A stretch of DNA of 64,000 nucleotides from Streptosporangium subroseum (GTDB lineage Bacteria > Actinomycetota > Actinomycetes > Streptosporangiales > Streptosporangiaceae), in contig NZ_FZOD01000003.1 in assembly GCF_900188345.1 (NCBI RefSeq), forward strand, positions 124,001 through 188,000, written 5' to 3'. The notes under the pieces were generated by a model. The model did not search any database. It was not told the origin of the DNA and saw only the letters and a list, made by a program, of their open reading frames with translations. Each line of letters begins with the position of its first letter. The first letter of the stretch is position 1. This document shows positions 49,099 through 57,771 of the stretch, one piece after another. The translations under genes and the position numbers were made by a program.

Positions 49099-49743
49099 AT
49101 GCTCTCCACGACTCCCCGCACCACCCTCGGCCGCTCGAAGCATCGAGGTCTCACCGACCGCGAGGACCTGTACGCGGTGCTGGACGCCGGGCTGGTCTGC
49201 CATCTGGGCGTCGTGGTCGACGGAGCCCCGATGGTCGTCCCCACCGGCTACGGCCGGATCGGAGACACCCTCTACCTGCACGGCTCCACCGGCGCCACCT
49301 CCCTGCGGGGCACCGGCGACGTCTGCGTCACGGTGACCCATCTGGACGGCGTCGTGCTGGCCCGCTCGGTCTTCCACCATTCGCTCAACTACCGCTCCGC
49401 CATGATCTACGGCCCTCTCCGCCCGGTGGAGGAGGACGAGGAGCGCCTGGCGGGCCTGCGCGCGATCACCGAGCAGCTCGCCCCCGGTCAGTGGGACGCC
49501 GCGCGGGAGCCGACCCGCAAGGAACTCGCCGCGACCTCCGTGCTCGCCCTCTCCCTGGCCGAGGCGTCGGTGAAGGTACGGCAGGGCCCGCCGCTCGACG
49601 ACGAGGAGGACTACGCCCTGCCGATCTGGGCCGGAGTCCTGCCGCTCCACTCGGCCTGGGGCGTTCCCGAAGCCGACCCGGCGATGACCATGGACCTGGA
49701 CGTCCCCAAACACATCACTTCGCGAATCATGCCCATTCGGTAA
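49099..49743 (+). CDS. Pyridoxamine 5'-phosphate oxidase family (FMN-binding split barrel) protein
   Basis: This is a 214-residue protein. Its fold is recognised from HRGLTDREDLYAVLDAGLVCHLGVVVDGAPMVVPTGYGRIGDTLYLHGST and the central FHHSLNYRSAMIYG, both typical of the FMN split-barrel PNPOx-like family in actinomycetes. It is short relative to true PdxH, so it may act on another flavin- or PLP-related substrate. Its start is 19 bases from that of the divergent MocR regulator, so both promoters must overlap; MocR control is likely. Confidence 0.87.
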   Translation: MLSTTPRTTLGRSKHRGLTDREDLYAVLDAGLVCHLGVVVDGAPMVVPTGYGRIGDTLYLHGSTGATSLRGTGDVCVTVTHLDGVVLARSVFHHSLNYRSAMIYGPLRPVEEDEERLAGLRAITEQLAPGQWDAAREPTRKELAATSVLALSLAEASVKVRQGPPLDDEEDYALPIWAGVLPLHSAWGVPEADPAMTMDLDVPKHITSRIMPIR

Positions 49744-49829
49744 GCCCTCCCCGGCAAACCGGCCTCAGGTGCCACACGTCTTCCTAGCGAAGCCCCTCGC
49801 CCGGGACCCGGAACGCTGGAGTGCGGCAC

Positions 49830-51812
49830 ATGACGTCCATCGAATGGAACCTCCCCGGATACACCGAGCTGCGCGAGCTCGGCGCGGGCGGCGGTGGCCG
49901 GGTCGTGCTCGCCCGGCACGACGACTCGGGCGCCCGGGTCGCCATCAAATACCTGGCCGAGCAGCTCAGGGACGACGCGGATTTCCTCGCCCGGTTCCGA
50001 TCCGAGGCCAGGCTCCTGGTCGAGCTGGCGGACGACAACGTGGTGCAGCTCTACGAATACGTCGAGATGGCCGGGGGCGCCGCCATCGTCATGGAGGCCG
50101 TCGACGCCGTCTCTCTACGGGAACTGCTCCGCGAACACGGCTCGACCGGACCCGAGGCGGCCCTGGCCGTGCTCAAGGGCTCGCTCACGGGGCTGGCGGC
50201 CGCCCATCACACCGGGCTGGTGCACCGGGACTACAAGCCGGAGAACGTGCTCGTCCAGGCGGACGGCACCAGCAAGCTGGTCGACTTCGGCATCGCCGTA
50301 CAGGCGGGAGAGATCGACCGGCCCGCGGGCACCCCGCCCTACATGGCGCCCGAGCAGTGGACGGGCGGTCCCGCGTCTCCCGCCACGGACGTCTACGCGG
50401 CGACCACCGTCTTCTTCGAGTGCCTGACCGGGCACCGGCCGTACCGGGCGACCGAGCGGGCCGTGCTGATGTACCAGCACCAGAACGCGCCGATCCCGGT
50501 GGAGGAGGCGCCCGAGGCGGTCCGGACGCTGATCGCCAGGGGCATGGCAAAAGACCCGGCGGACCGGCCGTCCACCGCCGCCGGGTTCGTGGCCGAGCTG
50601 GAGACCGCGGCCGTCGCGGGGTACGGCGAGGACTGGGAGGAGCGCGGACGCCGCAAACTGGCCGCGCTGGCGGCGCTGCTCCCCCTGCTGTTCCGGCTCA
50701 ACGATCCTCCCGGCCCGGCGGCCGGGACCACGCTGTTCCAGACGGTGCTCGGCACGCTGCGCACGAGGACCACGGGGGTCGCGGTGGGGGCGGGACTGGT
50801 GGTGATCGCGGGCGGCCTCGGTGTGTACGCGCTGGCCGGCGACCGGTCACCGCAGGCCCAGAAGATCAATATCGTCGCCGCGGAGCCGTCCCCCGAGGCG
50901 GCGGCCCTGGCGCCCCTTTCCCTGCCGACCCCCTCGACGTCCCCTCCGGTCTCCGCCTCGCCGGATTCCTCCGTGTCACCGCCGGAGTCACCTTCCGAGT
51001 TCTCCGGGCCCTCCGAGTCCACCGCGGCCGGACCGTCCGGGGAACCGCCGTCCTCCCAGGCCTCCTCCCCGTCCTCTTCCCCTTCCCCCTCGGTCTCGCC
51101 ACCGGCCTCCCCGTCGGTCTCCCCGTCGCCGAAGCCTCCGGCCAAGACCCCCACCCCGCTCCCCTCGAAATCCCCCGAACCGTCCCCCACGCCCAAGCCT
51201 CCGAAGCCGGAGGTGCGCCGGGTGGACGTGCTGCGGGCCAATCTCAACGCGCGGGGCACCGGAGTGGTCTCGGTCTCCGTGGACACCGCGAACACCCGGC
51301 AGGTGCGCCTGAGCGTGGTCTTCCAGGCAGGTCAGGCGGTACAGCAGGCCGTCGTGCCCCTGTCCGGGGCTACCAGCTACACGCGGACGGTCAGGTTCGC
51401 CTTCGCGAAGGTGGCCTGCGGGTCGACCTGGAGCGTCATGGCGACCGGCGATCCGTCCGGAGGCTCAAGCGGCGCGAACGGCAGGACTCCCGCGTGTCCC
51501 AAACCGACACCGAAGCCCACGGCCACCCGCACCGTCAAACCGACGCCGAAACCAACGGCGACCCGCACGGCCAGACCGACACCGAAACCAACGGCGACCC
51601 GCACGGCCAGACCGACACCGAAGCCGACGGTGACCCGCACGGCCAGACCTGAGCCGAAGCCCACCGCGACCCGCACGGTCAAGCCGAGGCCGGCGACGAC
51701 CCGCACGGTGCAGACGGAGCCGAAGGCGACGGTCGCCCGTACGATCCCTGCCGCCCCCGCGCCGCCGTCATCGAAGGACACGGTCAAGACGTCCACGGAA
51801 CGCACCTCCTGA
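49830..51812 (+). CDS. Transmembrane Ser/Thr protein kinase 1
   Basis: This is a 660-residue Hanks-type kinase: Gly loop ELGAGGGGRVVLA, ATP Lys in AIKYL, catalytic HRDYKPEN (~131), DFG (~152) and APEQW (~173). A single transmembrane helix lies at ~313-334. Outside is a Ser/Pro-rich stalk, a small beta domain (~470-560) and a repeated tail PTPKPTATRT with variations, six or so copies. The ATG at 49830 is chosen over an upstream GTG at 49821 because GGAG lies 8 bases ahead of it. It phosphorylates Ser/Thr of unknown targets in response to an external signal. It heads a row of three kinase-like genes followed by a DUF2510 gene. Confidence 0.93.
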   Translation: MTSIEWNLPGYTELRELGAGGGGRVVLARHDDSGARVAIKYLAEQLRDDADFLARFRSEARLLVELADDNVVQLYEYVEMAGGAAIVMEAVDAVSLRELLREHGSTGPEAALAVLKGSLTGLAAAHHTGLVHRDYKPENVLVQADGTSKLVDFGIAVQAGEIDRPAGTPPYMAPEQWTGGPASPATDVYAATTVFFECLTGHRPYRATERAVLMYQHQNAPIPVEEAPEAVRTLIARGMAKDPADRPSTAAGFVAELETAAVAGYGEDWEERGRRKLAALAALLPLLFRLNDPPGPAAGTTLFQTVLGTLRTRTTGVAVGAGLVVIAGGLGVYALAGDRSPQAQKINIVAAEPSPEAAALAPLSLPTPSTSPPVSASPDSSVSPPESPSEFSGPSESTAAGPSGEPPSSQASSPSSSPSPSVSPPASPSVSPSPKPPAKTPTPLPSKSPEPSPTPKPPKPEVRRVDVLRANLNARGTGVVSVSVDTANTRQVRLSVVFQAGQAVQQAVVPLSGATSYTRTVRFAFAKVACGSTWSVMATGDPSGGSSGANGRTPACPKPTPKPTATRTVKPTPKPTATRTARPTPKPTATRTARPTPKPTVTRTARPEPKPTATRTVKPRPATTRTVQTEPKATVARTIPAAPAPPSSKDTVKTSTERTS

Positions 51813-51950
51813 CCGCGATATCGCAGGACAGGGACTGATCACTCTGGCTTTGTGGGCTGTTTCGTGATTGATAACGAGAACACGATCGTCTATCGCTAAG
51901 CTACGGTTCGTCTGTTATGGGTGGGGGCCCAGGCAACTGAGGAGACGGTT

Positions 51951-53726
51951 ATGCACGGCACGTCGTCAAGTTGGCGAATCCCCGGATACACCGAAATCCG
52001 CGAGTTGGGCGCCGGCGCCGGCGGCTCCGTGGTGATGGCACGGCACGACGCCGACGGCGTCCTGGTGGCGATCAAGTACCTGTCCGACGAACTCCGCAAC
52101 GATGTCGCGTTCGTGGCACGTTTCCGGCAAGAGGCGCGGGTGCTCAACACCCTGGACAGCCCTCATTCCGTCCAGTTGTACGACTACGTCGAAACCGGCG
52201 AGGGCTCGGCCATCGTCATGGAACTGGTGGACGGTGTCGCCCTGCGCGCGCTCCTGCGCTCCGAAGGGCCGACCGGCCCGGAGGCCGCGCTGGTCGTGCT
52301 CAAGGGCTCCCTGCTGGGGCTGGCCACCGCGCACACGGCCGGAGTCGTGCACCGCGACTTCAAGCCGGAGAACGTGATGGTCGACGCGAGCGGCATGAGC
52401 AAGCTCGTCGACTTCGGCATCGCGGTCCGCGCCGGCGACGGTGAAGCCCCGGCCGGCACGCCGCCCTACATGGCGCCCGAGCAGTGGCTGGGAGGTCCCG
52501 CCGGGCCGTCGACCGATGTCTACGCCGCCACCGTCGTGTTCTTCGAGTGCCTGACCGGCGCCCGGCCCTTCCGCGCCACGAACATCGCCGCGCTGGCCCG
52601 GCAGCACCAGGTCACGCCACCGCCCATCGAGGAGGTGCCACCACCCCTGCAGGGGCTGGTGGAGCGGGGCCTGGCCAAGGACCCGGCCGACCGGCCGCCG
52701 ACCGCCGCCGCCTTCCTCACCGAACTGGAGGCCGTCGCCGCCGATGCCTACGGGCCGGAGTGGCAGGAGCGCGGCCGTCGCCGCCTGGCCGGGGTCGCTC
52801 TGCTCCTGGCCTCGCTGTTCCCCCTGGGGCAGGCGCCGGCTTCGGGAGTCGCCAACACCTCCCTGGCCCAGACGGACCTCGGTGAAGGCGGAGGCCGGCG
52901 CTGGAGCCGGAACCGGAGCCGAAGTGGTAACGGGGGAACGTCCCTGGGCGGCAAGCTGGGGGTCAAGGTCCTGGTCGGCCTCGGATTCGTCGCGGCGATC
53001 AGCGGCGTGACCGCGGTGCTGGTCAACGCCGGTGACGTCACCGAAATCCAGACGCAGGGCACGACCACCACGCAGGAACCGTCCCCCTCGGAGCCGGTGG
53101 AGACGATCATCCCGGCCGAGGACACCGCCGAGCCCACCGAGGAGCCCACGGAGGAGCCGGCCGAGGAAACGCCCGAACCGACACCCACCGCGGCACCCAC
53201 CGTGGCCGGCCCTCCGCCGGCGCCGCCCACCGGCAATCCGCTTCCGAACCCCAAACCGCCGGTGAAACCCACCAAGAAACCACCGGTCAAACCGACCAAG
53301 AAGCCACCGGTCAAACCGACGAAACCCCCCGTGAAACCTTCGCCGACCCCCTCCGGCGTGGACATCTCCGACATCGGCGTCCCGGCCGCTCCCTCGACCC
53401 GCCCGGCGACGACCCCACCGGCGACTCCGCCGCCGACGGTCGCCCCCACTCGGCCGGTACCGCCGCCACGGCCCACGAGGCCTCCGCGACCGACCAACAC
53501 CCCGACCGAGGAGAACCCCTCGCCGCCGCAGACCACTCCCCGCGGCGTGGAAAACCCGCCGGAGCAGAACGCCCCCGAGTCCTCGGAAGGAACCCCCCGG
53601 AAAGGGATCATCGCTTCGCTCGGCATCGGGACGGCCGCCCCGGCACTCCTCACCCTCAAGCTGATGACGAACGACGCCGTTCCGTTGACACTGACGGTGA
53701 CACGCGGCGCAGTCGACCCCCGGTAG
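51951..53726 (+). CDS. Transmembrane Ser/Thr protein kinase 2
   Basis: This is a 591-residue kinase, close paralogue of the preceding one. It has ELGAGAGGSVVMA, AIKYL, HRDFKPENV (~133), DFG (~154) and APEQW. The transmembrane helix is at ~338-358. The outer part is rich in Pro, Lys and Thr with a repeated KPPVKPTK motif. Unlike kinase 1 it has no clear external beta domain. The start is the ATG at 51951 with GAGGAG 6 bases upstream; a frame-open extension to 51921 is unlikely. Tandem duplication of a kinase gene is the simplest origin. Confidence 0.93.
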   Translation: MHGTSSSWRIPGYTEIRELGAGAGGSVVMARHDADGVLVAIKYLSDELRNDVAFVARFRQEARVLNTLDSPHSVQLYDYVETGEGSAIVMELVDGVALRALLRSEGPTGPEAALVVLKGSLLGLATAHTAGVVHRDFKPENVMVDASGMSKLVDFGIAVRAGDGEAPAGTPPYMAPEQWLGGPAGPSTDVYAATVVFFECLTGARPFRATNIAALARQHQVTPPPIEEVPPPLQGLVERGLAKDPADRPPTAAAFLTELEAVAADAYGPEWQERGRRRLAGVALLLASLFPLGQAPASGVANTSLAQTDLGEGGGRRWSRNRSRSGNGGTSLGGKLGVKVLVGLGFVAAISGVTAVLVNAGDVTEIQTQGTTTTQEPSPSEPVETIIPAEDTAEPTEEPTEEPAEETPEPTPTAAPTVAGPPPAPPTGNPLPNPKPPVKPTKKPPVKPTKKPPVKPTKPPVKPSPTPSGVDISDIGVPAAPSTRPATTPPATPPPTVAPTRPVPPPRPTRPPRPTNTPTEENPSPPQTTPRGVENPPEQNAPESSEGTPRKGIIASLGIGTAAPALLTLKLMTNDAVPLTLTVTRGAVDPR

Positions 53727-53782
53727 AGCGGCGTGGTCGGCCCACAGTAGAGATGGCAGTAAATGGCTGAACGAGCACGATC

Positions 53783-55174
53783 ATGAGCACCGACGGGGCG
53801 AACATCGCCGGATTCCGGCTGGCCGGCCGCACCTGGGCCGACGATCTGGGCACCTGGTCGTCGGCTGTCTCGGCCGACGGACGACCCGGGACCGCGCTCA
53901 GGTTCGATCCACGACTGATCACCGATCGCGCGACCCGTGACCGGCTGGTCGCGGCCGTGGTCGCGGACCGCAGGCTGGCCCAGAGCGGCCTGACCGGGCT
54001 GGTCCCGATCGCCGATCTGATCACGGCCCAGGACGAGGTCTGGCTGCTCACCGCCGAACCGGTCAGCCCGAACGTGGCCGATCTGCTGGCCGACGAACCC
54101 GGGATCCCGCGACCCGACGCGGGCAGCGCGGCCACCATCCTCGTGGAGATCGCGCAGACGCTGCTGGCCATACACGCCGCCGGGCTCGCCCACGGGGCGC
54201 TGCATCCCGGCACCGTGGCGATCGCCCCGGACGGCTCGGCTCTGCTCGCCGAACGGGGGCTGGCCGACGCGCTGCTCGGGCGGCCTCCCGCTCCCGAGCG
54301 GGACGTGACGGCCTGGGCCTCGCTCGCGCGGGGCCTGGCCGCCAGCTGGGCCGCGGCCGATCCCCGATCGGCCGCCCTGCTCGAACGAGCGGCGGCCACG
54401 GCCTCCACCCTCGGACTCACCCCGGCTCGCGACACCCTGCTCTTGGGGCGTGATCAGCTGCCGCCGGGGTTCGTCACCCGCGACAGGCTGATGGAGATCC
54501 TGCGTCGGCGGGCAGAACGCGACATGCCCACCCAGGTCGGGCAGCCGGCGCGGATGCCGGTCATGCCGGACGAGGGAGACATCGTCACCCTGCTGAAGGA
54601 TCCGAGGGCCGGCGAGCCTCCCACCGAAGACGTGATCATGCGGTTCGGCCCGGGGGTGCCGGTGGACACCACGGCCGCCCAGATCTGGCGGGCCGGCCGG
54701 GACCAGCAGCGGACCGAGCTGCCCGCGGCCGGGCTCCGGAGCGGCGGGGCTCCACCCAGGCAGCGGCGGGCCCGCACGATACTCGCCTCGGTGATCCTCG
54801 CGCTGATGATCGTGGCCGGGCTGGCGATCTGGCTGTTCCGTGGCTCGTCGGTGCCTCTGGCGGTGACCAAGGTGGACGTGATCGCCCCCAAGGCGGCGCA
54901 GAAGTGCGACACGACCGTCAAAATCTTGGGCGTGCTCTCCACCAACGGCTCGGCCGGAGAGGTTCGCTACCAGTGGAAGCGGAGCGACCGCAAGGCCCCG
55001 ATCTCCCAGACCGACCAGCTCGTGGCCGGGGAGACCTCGCACGAGGTGAGTCTGGAGTGGACGGTCAAGGGCGAGGGAAGTTTCAAGGGGACCGCCACGT
55101 TGCAGGTGATCTCTCCGCTCCCCGACGGTAAGAAGCTCCAGGACAAGGCGACTTTTACCTACAAATGTTCATGA
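53783..55174 (+). CDS. Pseudokinase with external Ig-like domain
   Basis: This 463-residue protein has a kinase-like fold without the catalytic residues. The catalytic loop reads HGALHPGTV in place of HRDxKPEN, and no DFG or APE is recognisable. A transmembrane helix (~333-353, ILASVILALMIVAGLAIWLF) is followed by a C-terminal Ig-like beta domain with two Cys (KCDTTVKILGVLSTNG and FTYKCS), probably disulfide-linked. It follows kinase 2 by 56 bases on the same strand and may act as a sensor or scaffold for the active kinases. No enzyme activity is predicted. Confidence 0.8.
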   Translation: MSTDGANIAGFRLAGRTWADDLGTWSSAVSADGRPGTALRFDPRLITDRATRDRLVAAVVADRRLAQSGLTGLVPIADLITAQDEVWLLTAEPVSPNVADLLADEPGIPRPDAGSAATILVEIAQTLLAIHAAGLAHGALHPGTVAIAPDGSALLAERGLADALLGRPPAPERDVTAWASLARGLAASWAAADPRSAALLERAAATASTLGLTPARDTLLLGRDQLPPGFVTRDRLMEILRRRAERDMPTQVGQPARMPVMPDEGDIVTLLKDPRAGEPPTEDVIMRFGPGVPVDTTAAQIWRAGRDQQRTELPAAGLRSGGAPPRQRRARTILASVILALMIVAGLAIWLFRGSSVPLAVTKVDVIAPKAAQKCDTTVKILGVLSTNGSAGEVRYQWKRSDRKAPISQTDQLVAGETSHEVSLEWTVKGEGSFKGTATLQVISPLPDGKKLQDKATFTYKCS

Positions 55175-55229
55175 GTGGGGCACAAGGTCAACAATGCACT
55201 GCTAAGCGGTTCTTACTACTCTGGCGGCC

Positions 55230-56399
55230 ATGACCACGCAGACCCCACCCGGCTGGTACCCCGACCCCTACGGCTCGCCACAGTTGCGCTGGTGGGACGG
55301 GAGTCAGTGGACCGACGCCACGCATCCCGGGGACGCCCCCGCCGGGCAGCCCGTGTCCCAGGCGCCGCAGACCGGATCTTCGTCCCAGCCGGCAGGGCCT
55401 CGCTCGGCGGAGCTTCACTCCAGCCCTACCCGCCCTGCTGATTCTTTCGGATCCGGCGGGCCCGCCGGACCGCCGTCCGAGCCTCGGGAAGGCACGGGGC
55501 AGTGGGGCCAGCAGACCATTCCGGCGCCGGAGGGCGCCCGCATGGATCAGCCGCACTGGGGCGCGCCGTCCAGCGGCAACACGATGCAGATGCCCGCTCC
55601 CGCGTTCGGGTATCCGTCGGGCCCGCCGCCACGCAAGAAGAGCCCGTTGCCGTGGATCCTGGGCGGCAGCGGAGTGGTGGCTCTGATCGTCGTCATCGTG
55701 GTCGCCGCGATGTTCCTGATGAACCCCGATTCCACGCCCACCGCGAGCGATGTCACCCCGCCGCCCTCGACGACGCAGGAGCCGAGCTCCGAGCCGCAGC
55801 CCGAGACGACGATCCCGCCGTCCATCCCGGATCAGCAGAACAGCGCTCCCCCGCTGCCCCAGCCGCGGGACGGACGCGTACAGGACCCCGAGACCGGCCT
55901 GTCCTACGCGTTTCCCGGCTCACCCTGGCAGGTGCCCACGAGCGTCGCCCCCGACCCGCTCTCGTTGACGTGGAACACCGCGGCCGTCGCGGTCTCCCAG
56001 AACGACTTCGACGGCAAGGGCGGCAACTGGCTCGGCAACATCTTCACCGGCGGGCTTCCCGAGGGACTGCCCTACGGCGGGGTCGACAGCATGCAGGCGA
56101 CCGCGGCGACGTTGCTGAAAGCCGTCGAGCCGGTCTACTACAGCCCCGAGCATCTGCGGAAGACCGTCCAGGACAAGGCCATCAAGGTGAGCGGCAAGGA
56201 CGCCTGGCTGCTCATGGTCGATCTGGACTTCTCCAAGGAGTCCGAGGCCAACGGCTGGAAGTGGAAGAAGGAGCGAGCCGCTTTCGTGATCGTGGACCGG
56301 GGAGCCTCCGCCCCTCCGGCGCTGGTCTACCTGTCCGTGCCGGACAATCTCGACGTGTCGGTGGCCAACCGAGTTGTCGAGTCGCTCAAGCTCTCCTGA
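55230..56399 (+). CDS. DUF2510 membrane protein
   Basis: This is a 389-residue protein. DUF2510 at ~5-35 ([24 protein letters not shown]), a Pro/Gly/Ser-rich linker, a transmembrane helix at ~139-162, a Pro/Thr/Ser stalk, and an extracellular domain (~205-389) with no identifiable catalytic motif. DUF2510 proteins are short N-terminal tags of actinomycete membrane proteins, common beside kinases. It is transcribed in line with the pseudokinase gene (55 bases) and may be the partner sensor or a substrate of the kinase row. Confidence 0.85.
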   Translation: MTTQTPPGWYPDPYGSPQLRWWDGSQWTDATHPGDAPAGQPVSQAPQTGSSSQPAGPRSAELHSSPTRPADSFGSGGPAGPPSEPREGTGQWGQQTIPAPEGARMDQPHWGAPSSGNTMQMPAPAFGYPSGPPPRKKSPLPWILGGSGVVALIVVIVVAAMFLMNPDSTPTASDVTPPPSTTQEPSSEPQPETTIPPSIPDQQNSAPPLPQPRDGRVQDPETGLSYAFPGSPWQVPTSVAPDPLSLTWNTAAVAVSQNDFDGKGGNWLGNIFTGGLPEGLPYGGVDSMQATAATLLKAVEPVYYSPEHLRKTVQDKAIKVSGKDAWLLMVDLDFSKESEANGWKWKKERAAFVIVDRGASAPPALVYLSVPDNLDVSVANRVVESLKLS

Positions 56400-56421
56400 A
56401 GGGAGTACTACCCTGAAGGCT

Positions 56422-57024
56422 ATGAGTGATCTGCTGGTCTGGATCGATTGCGAGATGACCGGGCTCGACCTTGGCCGTGATGCGCTCGTCGAGGTGGCCT
56501 GCGTGGTCACCGACGGCGAGCTGAACCAGCTTGACGAGGGTGTGGACGTGGTCATCAAGCCTCCGCCCGAGTCGATTGAGCAGATGTCGGAGGTGGTGCG
56601 GGAGATGCACACGGCCTCCGGCCTGCTGGACGTGCTGGGTGGCGGCGTCACGCTGGCCGAGGCCGAGACCATGGTGATCGAATACATCAAGAGCCATATC
56701 CGGGAGCCCAAGAAGGCTCCGCTGTGCGGCAACTCCATCTCCACCGACAGGTCGTTCATCTCCCGTGACATGCCTGCCGTGGACGCGTTCCTGCATTACC
56801 GGATGATCGATGTCTCCTCGGTGAAGGAGTTGGCCCGGCGGTGGTACCCCCGGGTCTACTTCGCCTCGCCCGAGAAACAAGGTGGACATCGGGCTCTGGC
56901 CGACATCACCGAGAGCATCAGGGAGCTGCGCTACTACCGCGCGGCGGTCTTCGTGGCCCAGCCAGGACCCGATTCCGCGACCGCCCGGGAGCTGGCGGAG
57001 AGCGTTTCCACCCGCACCCCCTGA
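56422..57024 (+). CDS. orn: Oligoribonuclease
   Basis: This is a 200-residue DEDDh-type 3'-5' exonuclease. The first motif is [14 protein letters not shown] (Asp and Glu metal ligands), later [12 protein letters not shown], and the third [16 protein letters not shown] (His and Asp). It degrades 2-5-nt RNA and linear dinucleotides such as pGpG and is usually essential in actinobacteria. The start ATG at 56422 is preceded by GAAGG. Conserved length is about 200 residues. It directly precedes tRNA-His. Confidence 0.97.
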   Translation: MSDLLVWIDCEMTGLDLGRDALVEVACVVTDGELNQLDEGVDVVIKPPPESIEQMSEVVREMHTASGLLDVLGGGVTLAEAETMVIEYIKSHIREPKKAPLCGNSISTDRSFISRDMPAVDAFLHYRMIDVSSVKELARRWYPRVYFASPEKQGGHRALADITESIRELRYYRAAVFVAQPGPDSATARELAESVSTRTP

Positions 57025-57100
57025 GCCTCCGCCGGAAACCCGGTGCGAAACGACTCCCAGAAACCGCTATGCTTTTTCATGTGCTGCTGCGGCAGACATG

Positions 57101-57176
57101 GTGGGTGTAGCTCAGCTGGTAGAGCGCTAGGTTGTGGTCCTAGATGTCGCGGGTTCAAGTCCCGTCACTCACCCCA
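57101..57176 (+). tRNA. tRNA-His (anticodon GTG)
   Basis: All four arms are visible: acceptor GTGGGTG/CACTCAC (one G-U pair), D-arm with AGCTCAGCTGGTAGAGC, anticodon loop TTGTGGT with GTG at 57134-57136, T-loop GGGTTCAAGTCCC. Discriminator is C (57173) and CCA is encoded (57174-57176). The extra G-1 typical of tRNA-His is encoded at 57100. Confidence 0.97.
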
Positions 57177-57178
57177 GA

Positions 57179-57216
57179 AGAACGGCCGGTCCTACGGGAT
57201 CGGCCGTTCTGTTTTT
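57179..57216 (+). terminator. Rho-independent terminator after tRNA-His
   Basis: AGAACGGCCGGTCC (57179-57192), TACG loop, GGATCGGCCGTTCT (57197-57210): 14 pairs including one G-T wobble, followed by TTTTT at 57212-57216. Confidence 0.92.
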
Positions 57217-57332
57217 CCGGACCATCCACTTGCCACCAAAAATGGATATAGCGGGTTATGCTCGCTGCTATCGCTACGCCGTAAGACCGGGGGTATCGGC
57301 GACCTGACCGTGTTGGCTGCCACGGAGGCCGG

Positions 57333-57611
57333 ATGAGAGTCGACGATGCCCCGTTCGACGCCGAACCCAGAGTCGTGACGGGCTTGAGCAGGCGCGAGAC
57401 CGAGGTCATGGAACTGATCGCGACGGGTCGCTCCAACGGGCAGATCGCCCAGCACCTATTTCTCAGCGAAAAAACCGTGAAGAACCACGTAAACCGGATA
57501 TACGCCAAACTCGGCGTGGACTCGCGGGTCACCGCGATCGGCCTCTGGCTGGAGCGAGCCGCCCACGAGGAGCCGCCGCGCTTCCCGGCCGAGAGACGAC
57601 TTCCCAGCTGA
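57333..57611 (+). CDS. Small LuxR-type helix-turn-helix protein
   Basis: This 92-residue protein is almost only a GerE/LuxR DNA-binding domain: [46 protein letters not shown] (residues ~18-63). There is no receiver or sensor domain. The ATG has GGAGG 5 bases upstream. It probably acts as a stand-alone transcription factor. Its 3' end opens the 20-bp repeat array shared with the convergent lysine aminotransferase gene. Confidence 0.87.
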   Translation: MRVDDAPFDAEPRVVTGLSRRETEVMELIATGRSNGQIAQHLFLSEKTVKNHVNRIYAKLGVDSRVTAIGLWLERAAHEEPPRFPAERRLPS

Positions 57612-57771
57612 CAGGTTCCAGCAGGTTCCAGGCCGAAAGGCGGCCTCCCGGCCGAGAGATGAGCTCCAGGCGGGCAGGCTCCTCCCGGCCGGCAGACGGC
57701 CTCCTGGCCGCCGGGTGACCTCCGGGCCGACCGGCGAACCTCGGGCCGGCAGGCGGGCACCGGGCCGCTAG
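57582..57771 (+). repeat. Degenerate ~20-bp repeat array between the LuxR and aminotransferase genes
   Basis: About nine to ten imperfect units of 15-21 bases, roughly CTCCCGGCCGRCAGRCGGC with the variant TTCCCGGCCGAGAGACGAC, start inside the last codons of the LuxR gene and run to the stop of the opposite-strand aminotransferase gene. The order and unit length drift, so borders are approximate. Confidence 0.65.

Noticed and set aside
49769..51652. 627-codon plus-strand frame overlapping kinase 1
   Set aside because: Frame-shifted shadow of the kinase gene, Arg/Gly-rich and without motifs.
57043..57336. 97-codon ORF across tRNA-His
   Set aside because: It reads through the tRNA and its terminator; a chance frame.
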